Below are positions 54,903 through 63,268 of a stretch of DNA of 64,000 bases, one piece after another. The notes beneath the pieces are model-generated. The model saw nothing but the letters and a program-made list of their open reading frames with translations. It ran no database searches and had not been told where the DNA came from. How positions within the stretch are numbered: position 1 is the first letter of the stretch; every line of letters starts with the position of its first letter. The stretch is taken from the NCBI RefSeq assembly GCF_009363115.1, contig NZ_CP045298.1:2076001-2140000 (forward strand), written 5' to 3'. The translations under genes were made by a program, and so were the position numbers. Origin of the DNA: Paenibacillus brasilensis. Lineage in GTDB: Bacteria; Bacillota; Bacilli; Paenibacillales; Paenibacillaceae.

Positions 54903-56015
54903 TCATCCGCATTTTATGCTACTGAGATAGCGTTCAAGCAATTCCAAAAATAACTCCATTTCCTTATACGTGATATCACCTATATTGGCAATTCGGAACG
55001 TATTTAGTTTCTCAAGTTTGCCGGGATAGATCATAATGCCCTTGCTGTAAAAATAATCATGCATAGATTGAAAATCATAACCTGCACAATGAGGCTCAAG
55101 AATGGAAGTAATGATTTTGGAGTGATGCTCCTCGGGAATGATATAGGTTAGACCTAAGCGGGTTAACCCGTTAATTAAGGTTTTCCAGGATGTCGCGTAC
55201 CTTTCGTACCTTTTATCCACCCCTTCTTGCTTTAATTCCTCAATCGCTTGCCTAAGCGCATATAAGGTTTGGACTGGAGGTGTAAACCGCATCTGTCCAT
55301 GTTCCACAAAATAGTTGTATTGAGCATACAAATCCAAATAATAGCTTCTTGGTTTCTGGCCTTTCAAATGCTCCAATTTGCTTTTTTCGGCGATCACAAA
55401 CGAAACCCCGGCCATTCCCTGTAAGTTTTTGTTGGAGCTTGCCGCCAGGTAGGCAATATTCATTTCCTTTAATTGAATTGGAATGGCCGCAAATGAGCTC
55501 ATGGCATCCACGATCATGTCGATTTGATACCTTTTGCATAATTCTCCGATATCCTTCACCTTGTTAAGCAGGCCAGTTGTCGTCTCGTGATGAACGACGG
55601 CCAGATGGGAGACGGTGCGTTCAGAAGATTGGATATACCTCTCTAATTCAGCCAAATCAATAGCATCATCGGGAGGACTCTTGAATTCAAAATATTCCAC
55701 TCCATAAACCTTCGCTATCTCGCACATCCGTTTTCCATAGGCTCCATTGCTGACAATGATCACCGCATCGTGATTCGGCACCGAACTGATGATGGACTCC
55801 ACCGCTGCAGTACCCGACCCGCCAAACAATACGGTCGCATAATGATCCGGGTCTGCGACCAGCCGGGTAAGCTCTGTAGAAATATACTCCATGATTTGGC
55901 CAAACTCGGCTTCACGAGGACAAATATCCGGAACCACCTGTGACCATTTCACACTTTCTGTAGTCGTTGCCGGACCAGGGGTAAGCAAAATGTTTTTCTT
56001 GACGGGAGAACTCAT
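54903..56015 (-). CDS. phnW: 2-aminoethylphosphonate aminotransferase (PhnW/AepZ-type)
   Basis: A class-V PLP enzyme that interconverts phosphonoacetaldehyde and AEP. The PLP lysine is K196 in AASSNKNLQG, the phosphate-loop glycines are GGSGTAAVE near residue 66, and the N-terminal LTPGPATTTESVKWSQ is typical of PhnW. In catabolism PhnW pairs with PhnX (phosphonatase), but here the partners are PepM and Ppd, so it works in the biosynthetic direction. Start overlaps the decarboxylase stop by 4 bp (ATGA). Confidence 0.9.
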   Translation of the reverse strand: MSSPVKKNILLTPGPATTTESVKWSQVVPDICPREAEFGQIMEYISTELTRLVADPDHYATVLFGGSGTAAVESIISSVPNHDAVIIVSNGAYGKRMCEIAKVYGVEYFEFKSPPDDAIDLAELERYIQSSERTVSHLAVVHHETTTGLLNKVKDIGELCKRYQIDMIVDAMSSFAAIPIQLKEMNIAYLAASSNKNLQGMAGVSFVIAEKSKLEHLKGQKPRSYYLDLYAQYNYFVEHGQMRFTPPVQTLYALRQAIEELKQEGVDKRYERYATSWKTLINGLTRLGLTYIIPEEHHSKIITSILEPHCAGYDFQSMHDYFYSKGIMIYPGKLEKLNTFRIANIGDITYKEMELFLELLERYLSSIKCG

Positions 56016-57172
56016 GAACCGCTCACTTCCTTGCCCTTCAAAGGACTGTTATGAATAAACCGCTGCAGACGTTCTTTTACTTCATAAGGCTTCATATGCG
56101 GACGAGCAAGCTGATCCTTGGAATACTTGGATATTTTCAGGTACAAAAACGTAAGTCCTTTATCCACTTTCCATTCTTGTAAACAGGCCCTCAGTTCCTC
56201 GAGACTGTGAACATGAATCGACTTTGTATACCCGCAGGAAGCGGCAATGTCTATGAAATCGACATTATGGGATACCGTACTCTGCCCGCCTGTTGATTCA
56301 TGAGCGTTATTATCGAGCAGAATATGAACCATATTGGCTGGATGATAATAGCCGTTGGTTGCCAGGCTCCCCATACGCATCAACAGAGATCCGTCTCCGT
56401 CAATCACGACGATATCTTTGCTTGGTTGGCTCAGAGCCAAACCAAACCCCAAGGAACCGATGCATCCCATAGAACCTACCATGTACAGGTTGTTAGCCGC
56501 ATCTTCAATTTCATACAGCTCACGCCCGGTTTTACCAGTTGTTGCGAGCTGTATGGTATCGTCGTCTTTCATGGAGTTAATCGCTGATAATGCATCATAC
56601 CGTGTAGGCATTTGATGGTCCGCATGACCATGCTGTCGGATCTGATTTAAATGAATGGAGGTTTGCAGTTTTTGCAATGGCTCTTTGTCGAACGTCCCTT
56701 TCTTAACAACAAAAAAGAACGAGCGACGCCGGGCAATTTGCTCATTAGCCTGGATCAGCTGATTTTTGGCCTCTTCTAAATCCTTGGAGAGATATTGCCA
56801 TTCCACATTCATCACATCCAGCATTTGCGTTGTAATCCGGCCCATCAGTTCATGCTGAGGTTCGTCAGGTATCCCCGGTTCTCCGCGCAGGCTGACAAAT
56901 CCAAGCAGCGGAATATGAAAAGGGTAATTAAGAGAGGTCAATGGCGAAATAGCGTTGGTCAGCCCTGAATTTTGCATAAGGACTACCGACTTCTTCCCAC
57001 CTATATAAGCTCCAGATGCAATGGCGACCGCATCCCCTTCGTTAGCCGCTGCAACATAATCACATTCGTTTATCGCATAATTGATCAAGCTTTTCAAGAA
57101 AGAGCATGGAACACCGCTGAAAAAGGTGAAACCTAATTTTTTCAGCTCTTCTCCTAACAATTTCGTGTCCAT
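56012..57172 (-). CDS. ppd: Phosphonopyruvate decarboxylase (AepY-type)
   Basis: A ThDP enzyme that decarboxylates phosphonopyruvate to phosphonoacetaldehyde, making the PEP phosphomutase step irreversible. The N-terminal pyrimidine domain has NEGDAVAIASGAYIGG (residues 44-59) and RGEPGIPDEPQHELMG (96-111). The C-terminal pyrophosphate domain has the GDGS motif (259-262) and NNAHESTGGQ (288-297). The ATG overlaps the stop of pepM (TAATG), so translation is coupled. 386 aa, normal length. Confidence 0.92.
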   Translation of the reverse strand: MDTKLLGEELKKLGFTFFSGVPCSFLKSLINYAINECDYVAAANEGDAVAIASGAYIGGKKSVVLMQNSGLTNAISPLTSLNYPFHIPLLGFVSLRGEPGIPDEPQHELMGRITTQMLDVMNVEWQYLSKDLEEAKNQLIQANEQIARRRSFFFVVKKGTFDKEPLQKLQTSIHLNQIRQHGHADHQMPTRYDALSAINSMKDDDTIQLATTGKTGRELYEIEDAANNLYMVGSMGCIGSLGFGLALSQPSKDIVVIDGDGSLLMRMGSLATNGYYHPANMVHILLDNNAHESTGGQSTVSHNVDFIDIAASCGYTKSIHVHSLEELRACLQEWKVDKGLTFLYLKISKYSKDQLARPHMKPYEVKERLQRFIHNSPLKGKEVSGS

Positions 57173-58071
57173 TATACGTGCTCACCCGAATCCGGTTCTG
57201 ACGATGGGAGGTATTTTCGTTCCGCAGCTTGCAGCTCCTCGACCCCTTGAAGCCGGAATACTTCTTCGAGGGTTGCAACTCTCTTTTCGATATGGACAAG
57301 GCTTTCATCCCGATAAATTCGGTCAGATAATTGTTTCATGGCTCGGATGGATGCTCTCAAATTATGGTTTGCCCAAATCACAAGGCTGATTCCCATCTCC
57401 TGAAACCTGACGGTTGGGGTTGTATAGTATTTGGTAGGCACGATCACTACCGGCAATCTTCCGGCCCATTCCTTCATGAACGCTTCAATCTCTGTGACAT
57501 CCGATCTTTTGCTGTGTATAAATACGGCATCGGCTCCTGCCTTCCGGTAGGCCTCCGCCCTTTGCAGCGCCTCTTTAAGCCCTTTCCCGGCAATAAATGC
57601 CTCTACTCTGGCCACCACCGTAAAATCCGCGTCCGTTTGTGTATCCTTCATCGCTTTAATTTTCCCGGAAAACTCCTCGATATCAGCCAAAGCCTGCTCT
57701 CGACCGCTAATGAAAGAATTCGTTTTGGGAAACCGCTTATCCTCGATGCATACCCCAGCAATATGACGCTGCTCCAGTTTCCTCACCAGCCGCCTTGCAT
57801 TATTGAAGTTGCCGTACCCCGTATCTCCGTCCAGCAAAATCGGGATGGAGGTAGCATCACTCATGAATTCCAAAACATCCAAAACCTGCGTCCATGAGGC
57901 CTCATTGCTGTCCCTTACTCCCATCGCTGCAGAGATGGATAACCCGCTGGCCCAAATTCCTTTAAACCCCGCCTCCTCCACAATTCTAGCTGACAAACCA
58001 TTATGGGCTTCCATGATAAACTCCAGTGTTTGAGAATGGACCAAATCTCTAAGTTGCTTTGTTTTTTTCAT
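57172..58071 (-). CDS. pepM: Phosphoenolpyruvate phosphomutase
   Basis: The enzyme rearranges PEP into phosphonopyruvate, the entry step of nearly all phosphonate synthesis. The diagnostic motif [10 protein letters not shown] (residues 110-119; EDKxxxKxNS) separates it from isocitrate lyase and other superfamily members, and the Mg-binding DGDTGYGN is at 81-88. The frame is open to 58221, but the ATG at 58071 ([10 protein letters not shown]) after GGAGAAGGAGAAG is the true start, giving 299 aa. It lies 41 bp after the upstream ATP-grasp gene and overlaps the decarboxylase gene. Confidence 0.95.
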   Translation of the reverse strand: MKKTKQLRDLVHSQTLEFIMEAHNGLSARIVEEAGFKGIWASGLSISAAMGVRDSNEASWTQVLDVLEFMSDATSIPILLDGDTGYGNFNNARRLVRKLEQRHIAGVCIEDKRFPKTNSFISGREQALADIEEFSGKIKAMKDTQTDADFTVVARVEAFIAGKGLKEALQRAEAYRKAGADAVFIHSKRSDVTEIEAFMKEWAGRLPVVIVPTKYYTTPTVRFQEMGISLVIWANHNLRASIRAMKQLSDRIYRDESLVHIEKRVATLEEVFRLQGVEELQAAERKYLPSSEPDSGEHV

Positions 58072-58112
58072 TGAAGCTTCTCCTTCTCCCCTAAAAATAA
58101 CGTGCAAGGAAT

Positions 58113-58841
58113 CTACTTCCAAATAATACTCTTGTTTCTCATGATCGTGTTGATCATAGTAGGATCGGGAAGCTGAGTAAACAGCATATGTCCGGGGTGT
58201 GAGTTGGCCTCTATAATCCAAATACGGCCTTTTTTATCTATGGCAATATCGACCCCCAATTCGCGAACCGGATGCCGTTTATTAATCGTTTTGGCAATGA
58301 TGACGGATAACTTGGAGATTCTACGATAATAGGCATCTGCTTTCGTACGGTTGTGCTTAAAAAGGCTGAAAAGAGCTTGATGCAAAGATACTGCATGCCC
58401 GCCTTTAAGATAATTGGTAACATACTTATGAGGTGCCGCGACACGGGCGGCCGCGCCAGAAATTACCCATTTTCTCCCTGGTTTCTGTAAGTATATCCTG
58501 GTGTCAAAAATCGACCCGTGATACTTAGCTAACCGAAGTCCTTTCTGTACTAAATACATGTGTCTGGATTTCTGGTATGACTTAATTGCTTTTAAAACAA
58601 AACGAGATCCAACAATCCTTCGGCTTGAGCCCCTACGAACCTCATATCCTTTTTTCAATCTTTTGACCCGGATGATCCCGCTACCACCACTTCCGTGATT
58701 GGGTTTTATGAAGACCGATGAATAGGTATTCAGCATCCGCGAGGTCCTCGAATCCGTAAACCAGTGGGTTTCAGGTAAATGCGGACGCAAAACGGGATGT
58801 TGCAGCATTTCTTTATACTTTTTCATTTTTCCAATGGGCAC
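58113..58841 (-). CDS. YheC/YheD-family ATP-grasp protein (copy 2), first gene of the AEP operon
   Basis: A 242-aa paralogue of the protein at 48.5 kb: it starts at GTG ([11 protein letters not shown]) with GAGGGATGA upstream, and shares HPVL-HLPET, the glycine loop [40 protein letters not shown] and the end [20 protein letters not shown]. As the first gene it sets the transcription of pepM, ppd, phnW and the third ATP-grasp gene. In Bacillus such proteins are found at the spore coat; enzymatic ligase activity is inferred from the fold. Confidence 0.82.
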   Translation of the reverse strand: MPIGKMKKYKEMLQHPVLRPHLPETHWFTDSRTSRMLNTYSSVFIKPNHGSGGSGIIRVKRLKKGYEVRRGSSRRIVGSRFVLKAIKSYQKSRHMYLVQKGLRLAKYHGSIFDTRIYLQKPGRKWVISGAAARVAAPHKYVTNYLKGGHAVSLHQALFSLFKHNRTKADAYYRRISKLSVIIAKTINKRHPVRELGVDIAIDKKGRIWIIEANSHPGHMLFTQLPDPTMINTIMRNKSIIWK

Positions 58842-59046
58842 TAGTCATCCCTCTTATCTTTTTTGATTTTTGCGCATACCGTATGCATATGCACCTAGTC
58901 CTCCTCCTGCGTGGGCCGCTACCTCTGTTAGAAACGAAGATATATGTCACAAACAGCATGTCCCACCTGTTATAAATATGAATCCCCCAAGGAGATAGCC
59001 TTTCGGACAGGCTCGGGGTCTGGGGTCCGGACTTTAGAAAATAGAC

Positions 59047-59110
59047 TGTCACCAAATAACAAAAGATCCGCAACCTCTTTCGGTAGCGGATCTTTTGTTA
59101 TTTGGTGACA
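59047..59110. terminator. 25-bp perfect inverted repeat, bidirectional terminator
   Basis: The arms (59047-59071 and 59086-59110) are exact complements over 25 bases, with ATAACAAAAGATCCGC at the loop side and a 14-base loop. It lies downstream of the b561-like gene on the minus strand. The remaining sequence of 58842-59046 shows no gene. Confidence 0.7.
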
Positions 59111-59167
59111 CAACCTGCTCTCGTGCCAAGTGATATATGACTCATGGCCGAATGGCTGCTTGTCCAA

Positions 59168-59830
59168 TTATCGGCTCCCCGGGACAGGCTTCGTCGTTTT
59201 CCCCACGCTTTTTTCCAGTACCCAAACAAGAACCCCCACCGCAAGGCTGGCGATGACCGCCGTGATCGCGGACCCGCCAGCATGTAGCAGCAACACGGGA
59301 ACCCACAGCAGTCCGAGTGAACGATGCACGGTCCGCATCCACTTGTTACGAACTTTGTTAATAAAGAAGCCATATCCGGCGAGCGCCAGCAGAATGGCAA
59401 AGCTCGCAAGCCCGCTGTAAGTTTTGTGATCTTGAAGCTTGGTCATCAAAAAATAGACACCGTGGACGGCAATCAGGATTAAGGTTGCCCAACCCAGCAG
59501 CTTATGCATGGAATGCAACAACTTCCCGGCCTTTCTAACCAACACCGATGGCGATCTCAACTTCTTCTTAAACCAGAACCAAGAGAAAGCAGCCGCCCCA
59601 AGGAACACAGAGATAGTACCCAACGTCTTGAATATTTCCCCGTTGCCTCCATGCCCCTCCCCTCCGGGAGGACGACCCATCTGTCCTGCGTTGCTTACGC
59701 CGCCTTTTGGTGGTCGTGGGCCAAGCTCTCCGCCGGAAACTGAAGACATGTAGTAATAGTAGATTACGAACAAAGCTGCTACTATAACTGCAATCATTGC
59801 CGGAATCCAAACGGTCTTTTTCGTGTTCAT
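59168..59830 (-). CDS. b561/ferric-reductase-like membrane protein
   Basis: The protein has an N-terminal membrane anchor, a Gly/Pro-rich external loop (LGPRPPKGGVSNAG), then four hydrophobic segments with paired histidines (LLHSMHKLLGWATLILIAVH, MRTVHRSLGLLWVPVLLLHA) in the spacing used for heme ligation in cytochrome b561 or ferric reductase-like proteins. Function probably in trans-membrane electron transfer, inferred only. Start at ATG 59830 with a GGGGAGG site. It stands alone. Confidence 0.7.
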   Translation of the reverse strand: MNTKKTVWIPAMIAVIVAALFVIYYYYMSSVSGGELGPRPPKGGVSNAGQMGRPPGGEGHGGNGEIFKTLGTISVFLGAAAFSWFWFKKKLRSPSVLVRKAGKLLHSMHKLLGWATLILIAVHGVYFLMTKLQDHKTYSGLASFAILLALAGYGFFINKVRNKWMRTVHRSLGLLWVPVLLLHAGGSAITAVIASLAVGVLVWVLEKSVGKTTKPVPGSR

Positions 59831-60018
59831 TCGTTATACATCCTCCCCAGGAAAATTGCCTTGATTGTACCCGGCCAAGATGAAGGCAAGATTAAAGCTA
59901 GCTGAAAGTATACCTTTTAATGAATATAAAAATACTTGGAATAATACTCATTTTGACCGAAAATATAAAGGGTAATTTTGTAATAAATTCCACTATTTTA
60001 TCAGGGAGAGTGTGTAAT

Positions 60019-60090
60019 ATGCCAAACATCTTTAATCGGAAGGTCAGGCTCAGCTTGTTGCTCGTAGCTATCATTGCGTTTGTTATTCAA
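60019..60090 (+). pseudogene. Orphan signal-peptide coding start
   Basis: After GGGAGAG the ATG opens MPNIFNRKVRLSLLLVAIIA then FVIQG, a clear secretion signal. The frame then runs into sequence that is coding on the other strand (beta-helix fragment), so it is the 5' end of a gene cut at about 60090. The 59831-60018 stretch before it is AT-rich with no gene. Confidence 0.5.
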
Positions 60091-60685
60091 GGTTCTACAG
60101 GTGACATCCATGTGGCCCATGAAGAATTGGTTTGGATAAATTCATTATCCGTAAAGGTATTGCCATCCGATTGGACCAGCAGACCTTGCAGGGATGCATT
60201 TTTCACCGTATTCCCGTATACGTTGTTACCTGTAGCTCCAGTCAGTACAAAGATTCTGCGCGGATAATTTTCAATTACATTATTGTTGACGATATTGTTA
60301 GCACCATTATTAGGGATGCGAATGCCTGCGTAGCCGTCAGATTGATGGGTTTTGTTGATAATTTGGTTCCCGGTAACCGTCGTGTAGGTTGCACGTGACA
60401 GATTGATTCCACTGCCGCCGCCCGAATTGGTAATCTGGTTATTCGTAATTTTGACGTTACGGAACTCACCTGCCGGGAAGCTTTTATGTCCGGTGGCAAT
60501 GGCATGTCCATTATTCCGGTCAAAGCGGCTGTTGGTAATCTCTGAATCTCTCGTTCTGCGAAGAAGAGCTCCAATCGTGGTATCGCAAATCTCATAATCG
60601 GTAGCAGAATTATGCACTATGCGAGTACGTCCGTTTCCGTTACAATATGTCAGTGTGATTCTGGCATCGGCAGATTGACGCGTAC
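60087..60685 (-). pseudogene. Right-handed beta-helix protein, C-terminal fragment
   Basis: The minus strand carries parallel beta-helix coils, such as RNVKITNNQITNSGGGSGIN, YTTVTGNQIINKTHQSDGYA and NVYGNTVKNASLQGLLVQSD, as in NosD/pectate-lyase-like proteins. The frame is open to about 60685 without signal peptide; an internal GTG at 60617 is the first start. The N-terminus and export signal are missing. The left border meets a signal peptide in the opposite direction at 60087, which suggests an inversion. Not likely functional. Confidence 0.65.
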
Positions 60686-60715
60686 TTGAACATTATTGGA
60701 GGCTTGTATTTTTTC

Positions 60716-61340
60716 ATGCAAAACGAATCTCATTCTAACGTAAAAATCGTAACGGCCGATCCGAGTGCGATCGGTCTGTTTGGCTTGGCTATTGTCACGC
60801 TTGTGGCTTCTTCCCAAAAGCTCGGCCTCACTGAAGGCCTGAGTTTTATTATCCCTTGGGCTATTTTCCTCGGTGCCTTCGCACAGCTGTTTGCCTGCAT
60901 TCAGGATGCAAAGCATAACAACACCTTTGGCATGACGGCATTTGGTGCTTATGCCTTCTTCTGGTTAGCCGTAGCCAGTAGCTGGATGATTAAAATGGGC
61001 GTGTTCGGATCAGAACTGGCATCTGCTGTAGATGGCAAGCAGCTTGGTTTTGCCTTCGCGGGCTATCTTATTTTCACGCTATTCATGACCATTGGCGCCA
61101 TGGAGACACATAAGGTTCTATTCTTTATCTTTGTCCTGATTGATTTTCTATTTCTTGGCCTTAGCTTCGATGCATTCGGCGTTGCTCCAGAGGTGTTCCA
61201 TACCCTCGCAGCCTATGGCCGAAATGGGGATTGGTCTGCTTTCATTGTACGGTACAGGAGCCGCAGTTCTGAATGCCCATTTTGGCCGTACGTTCCTGCC
61301 TGTAGGACGTCCCTTCGGCATTTTCAAACCGCGCCCTTAG
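60716..61340 (+). pseudogene. satP: Acetate/succinate transporter (GPR1/FUN34/YaaH family), frameshifted
   Basis: A six-helix transporter: DPSAIGLFGLAIVTLVASSQ (near the family NPAPLGL motif) and later HNNTFGMTAFGAYAFFWLAV. Up to AAYG near 61215 the frame is normal, then one extra G in TATGGCCG shifts it. The true ending (EMGIGLLSLYGTGAAVLNAH, ending GRPFGIFKPRP) continues in another frame to 61340. Without the shift the protein would be about 208 aa. Start ATG 60716 is 13 bases from GGAGG. Confidence 0.82.
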
Positions 61341-61359
61341 CTGTATATGTAAGCCCCGC

Positions 61360-61401
61360 AAAGCCGCCTTTCGCGCCGATCCGCGTTAAGGACGGCTTTT
61401 T
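61360..61401. terminator. Bidirectional terminator
   Basis: AAGCCGCCTT pairs with AAGGACGGCTT (one bulge) plus T5, between convergent satP and the aldo/keto reductase. Confidence 0.6.
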
Positions 61402-61418
61402 GGGTTATAAAGTTGGAA

Positions 61419-62405
61419 TTATTCGGCTTGCCAATTCGGCATCCGCTCTGCCGCATAACGAAGGCCAGCTGCCATTCCTTTGGGAATGATCTCATTAATA
61501 TTTTCCATTTCCTCCGCGGATAAAGCGATATCGACTGCCCCAGCGTTTTCCTCCAAATAGGCAACCCGCTTGGTGCCTGGAATCGGTACTATGCCCTCTT
61601 GTGCCAGTAGCCATGCCAAGGCCAGCTGAGAAGGCTTAACCCCTTTGCGAGCAGCGAGGTCCTTAATATGCTGCACGAGATCAAGATTCTTCTGGAAATT
61701 CTCAGGCTGAAAGCGTGGCACGGTGCGACGGAAATCATCTTCTGCAAAATCATCAAACTTCTGAATTTGCCCGCTCAAAAAGCCGCGTCCCAGCGGACTA
61801 TACGCTACAAATTCAATGCCCAGCTCCTGGCAAGTAGGTATAACCTCATCTTCCGCTTCGCGACTCCATAAGGAGTATTCTGTTTGCAGGGCCGTGATCG
61901 GGTGAACCTTGTGAGCACGCCGAATGAGTGCAGGAGAAGCTTCGGACAGCCCCAAATAGCGGACTTTTCCCGCCTGAACCAAGTCACTCATCGCGCCAAC
62001 CGTTTCCTCGATAGGTACATTCGGATCAACCCGGTGCTGGTAGTACAAATCAATGACATCTACCCCCAGCCTTTGCAGACTGCGGTCACATGCCTCTTTT
62101 ACATATTCGGGGCGACCGCTGACACCCAGAAATCCCCCATCCTCTCCGCGCATAATGGAGAATTTGGTAGCCAATACCACCTCATCCCGGTGGCTCCGCA
62201 GGACTTGACTGATTAGTTTCTCATTTTTTCCCATACCATAAACATCGGCTGTATCCCAGAAGTTGATTCCCAGCTCCAGCGCACGATGAAGCGTTTTGAT
62301 CGACTCCTGATCATTCAACTCGCCATAATATTCAGACATTCCCATGCAGCCCAGACCCAGTGCGGATACTTGAAGGTCACTTTTACCCAGTTGTTTCTTT
62401 TTCAT
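61419..62405 (-). CDS. Aldo/keto reductase (AKR13/YakC-like)
   Basis: Starts [20 protein letters not shown] then GMSEYYG, typical of this branch. Catalytic residues are in [13 protein letters not shown] (Asp, Tyr), LATKFS (Lys) and LYYQHRVD (His). The cofactor motif is [15 protein letters not shown]. The ATG at 62405 is 8 bases after GGAG; the frame starts at TTG 62414. A MerR-type promoter lies upstream, so it is likely induced by electrophiles such as aldehydes. Confidence 0.88.
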   Translation of the reverse strand: MKKKQLGKSDLQVSALGLGCMGMSEYYGELNDQESIKTLHRALELGINFWDTADVYGMGKNEKLISQVLRSHRDEVVLATKFSIMRGEDGGFLGVSGRPEYVKEACDRSLQRLGVDVIDLYYQHRVDPNVPIEETVGAMSDLVQAGKVRYLGLSEASPALIRRAHKVHPITALQTEYSLWSREAEDEVIPTCQELGIEFVAYSPLGRGFLSGQIQKFDDFAEDDFRRTVPRFQPENFQKNLDLVQHIKDLAARKGVKPSQLALAWLLAQEGIVPIPGTKRVAYLEENAGAVDIALSAEEMENINEIIPKGMAAGLRYAAERMPNWQAE

Positions 62406-62470
62406 TTCAATCACTCCGATCTCAAAGAATAGTCATCGGTCTTTCTAATCACCATCACGTTACATCCAGT

Positions 62471-62501
62471 ATGTTACTACTTAAAGTTAACTTGAAGTCA
62501 A
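62471..62501 (-). promoter_or_regulatory. MerR-type promoter with 19-bp spacer
   Basis: On the minus strand -35 TTGACT (62501-62496) and -10 TAACAT (62476-62471) are 19 bp apart, and the spacer contains the dyad CTTCAAGTTAACTTTAAG. Over-long 19-bp spacers with a central dyad are the hallmark of MerR-activated promoters. It drives the aldo/keto reductase gene. No merR gene is in the window. Confidence 0.6.
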
Positions 62502-62595
62502 GCGGTATCGCGTTACACGCTATATCAAATATCCGAATAAACATAGTTACGCTGGACACCATACCCCATGAGAATCATAAAAGAAGGGTGATCCT

Positions 62596-62847
62596 ATGAT
62601 AAGTCAACAGCCTATATTAGCGGCGCATGAGTCCCTTGAAATTCACGAAGCGCTTAACTTTAAAACGTTATGCTTAGCCAAGTCCAAATTAATGCAGGGG
62701 CTGGTATTCGATCAGGAGCTAAAGGATTTAATGGAAAAAGATGTTCAGCAGTCTATTCAGGCTATTGCCGATTTGCAAGCGGTATATGCTAAAGCACCGT
62801 TTCAAGCACCTGTTCCGGCCTTTCGCCCAACACCAATCTTAAATTGA
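62596..62847 (+). CDS. Small spore-coat-associated protein (83 aa)
   Basis: A short helical protein ([40 protein letters not shown]) with a Pro-rich tail ([14 protein letters not shown]). It resembles the small partner proteins encoded next to CotF-like coat proteins (B. subtilis YraG/YraF type). An AAGAAGGG site precedes the ATG. The gene is followed after 10 bp by the CotF-like gene. Confidence 0.7.
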   Translation: MISQQPILAAHESLEIHEALNFKTLCLAKSKLMQGLVFDQELKDLMEKDVQQSIQAIADLQAVYAKAPFQAPVPAFRPTPILN

Positions 62848-62857
62848 GGTGACCAAT

Positions 62858-63268
62858 GTGACATTAAATGAGACTCAGCCCGCTCATATGGATTATGTCG
62901 ATCCTAGAAATTCATTAAATATGCCGGAAATGGCAGACATGACGTTTGCGATGGATTTTCTGATCCGCGCCAAGGAAGGGGTACGGAACACGGCAGTAGC
63001 TTTGACGGAAACGGTCTCTACGGATGCCAGAACCCTGCTGCGTAATCATTTACATCAAGGCATCGCGCTTCACCAGGAAATCACCGATCTTATGGTGCGA
63101 AAAAAATGGTTTCATCCCTATGATCTGCAACAGCAATACCAATTGGACCAGCTGTCAGCCAATAAGACGATGGATATCAGCAATATGAAGCTGTTCCCGG
63201 ACGATACCACCCGCAAGGGCATGTTTGATCGCACGCCGGACGAGCATATGGGAGGAAACCAGGCATGA
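62858..63268 (+). CDS. CotF-family spore coat protein
   Basis: The protein has the CotF helical core, [40 protein letters not shown] and [20 protein letters not shown]. Members coat the endospore. The start is GTG 62858, 8 bases after GAGG; the GTG at 62849 overlaps that site. Its stop overlaps the start of the alcohol dehydrogenase gene by 4 bp, so the three genes form an operon similar to the yra cluster with adhB of B. subtilis. Confidence 0.8.
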   Translation: MTLNETQPAHMDYVDPRNSLNMPEMADMTFAMDFLIRAKEGVRNTAVALTETVSTDARTLLRNHLHQGIALHQEITDLMVRKKWFHPYDLQQQYQLDQLSANKTMDISNMKLFPDDTTRKGMFDRTPDEHMGGNQA

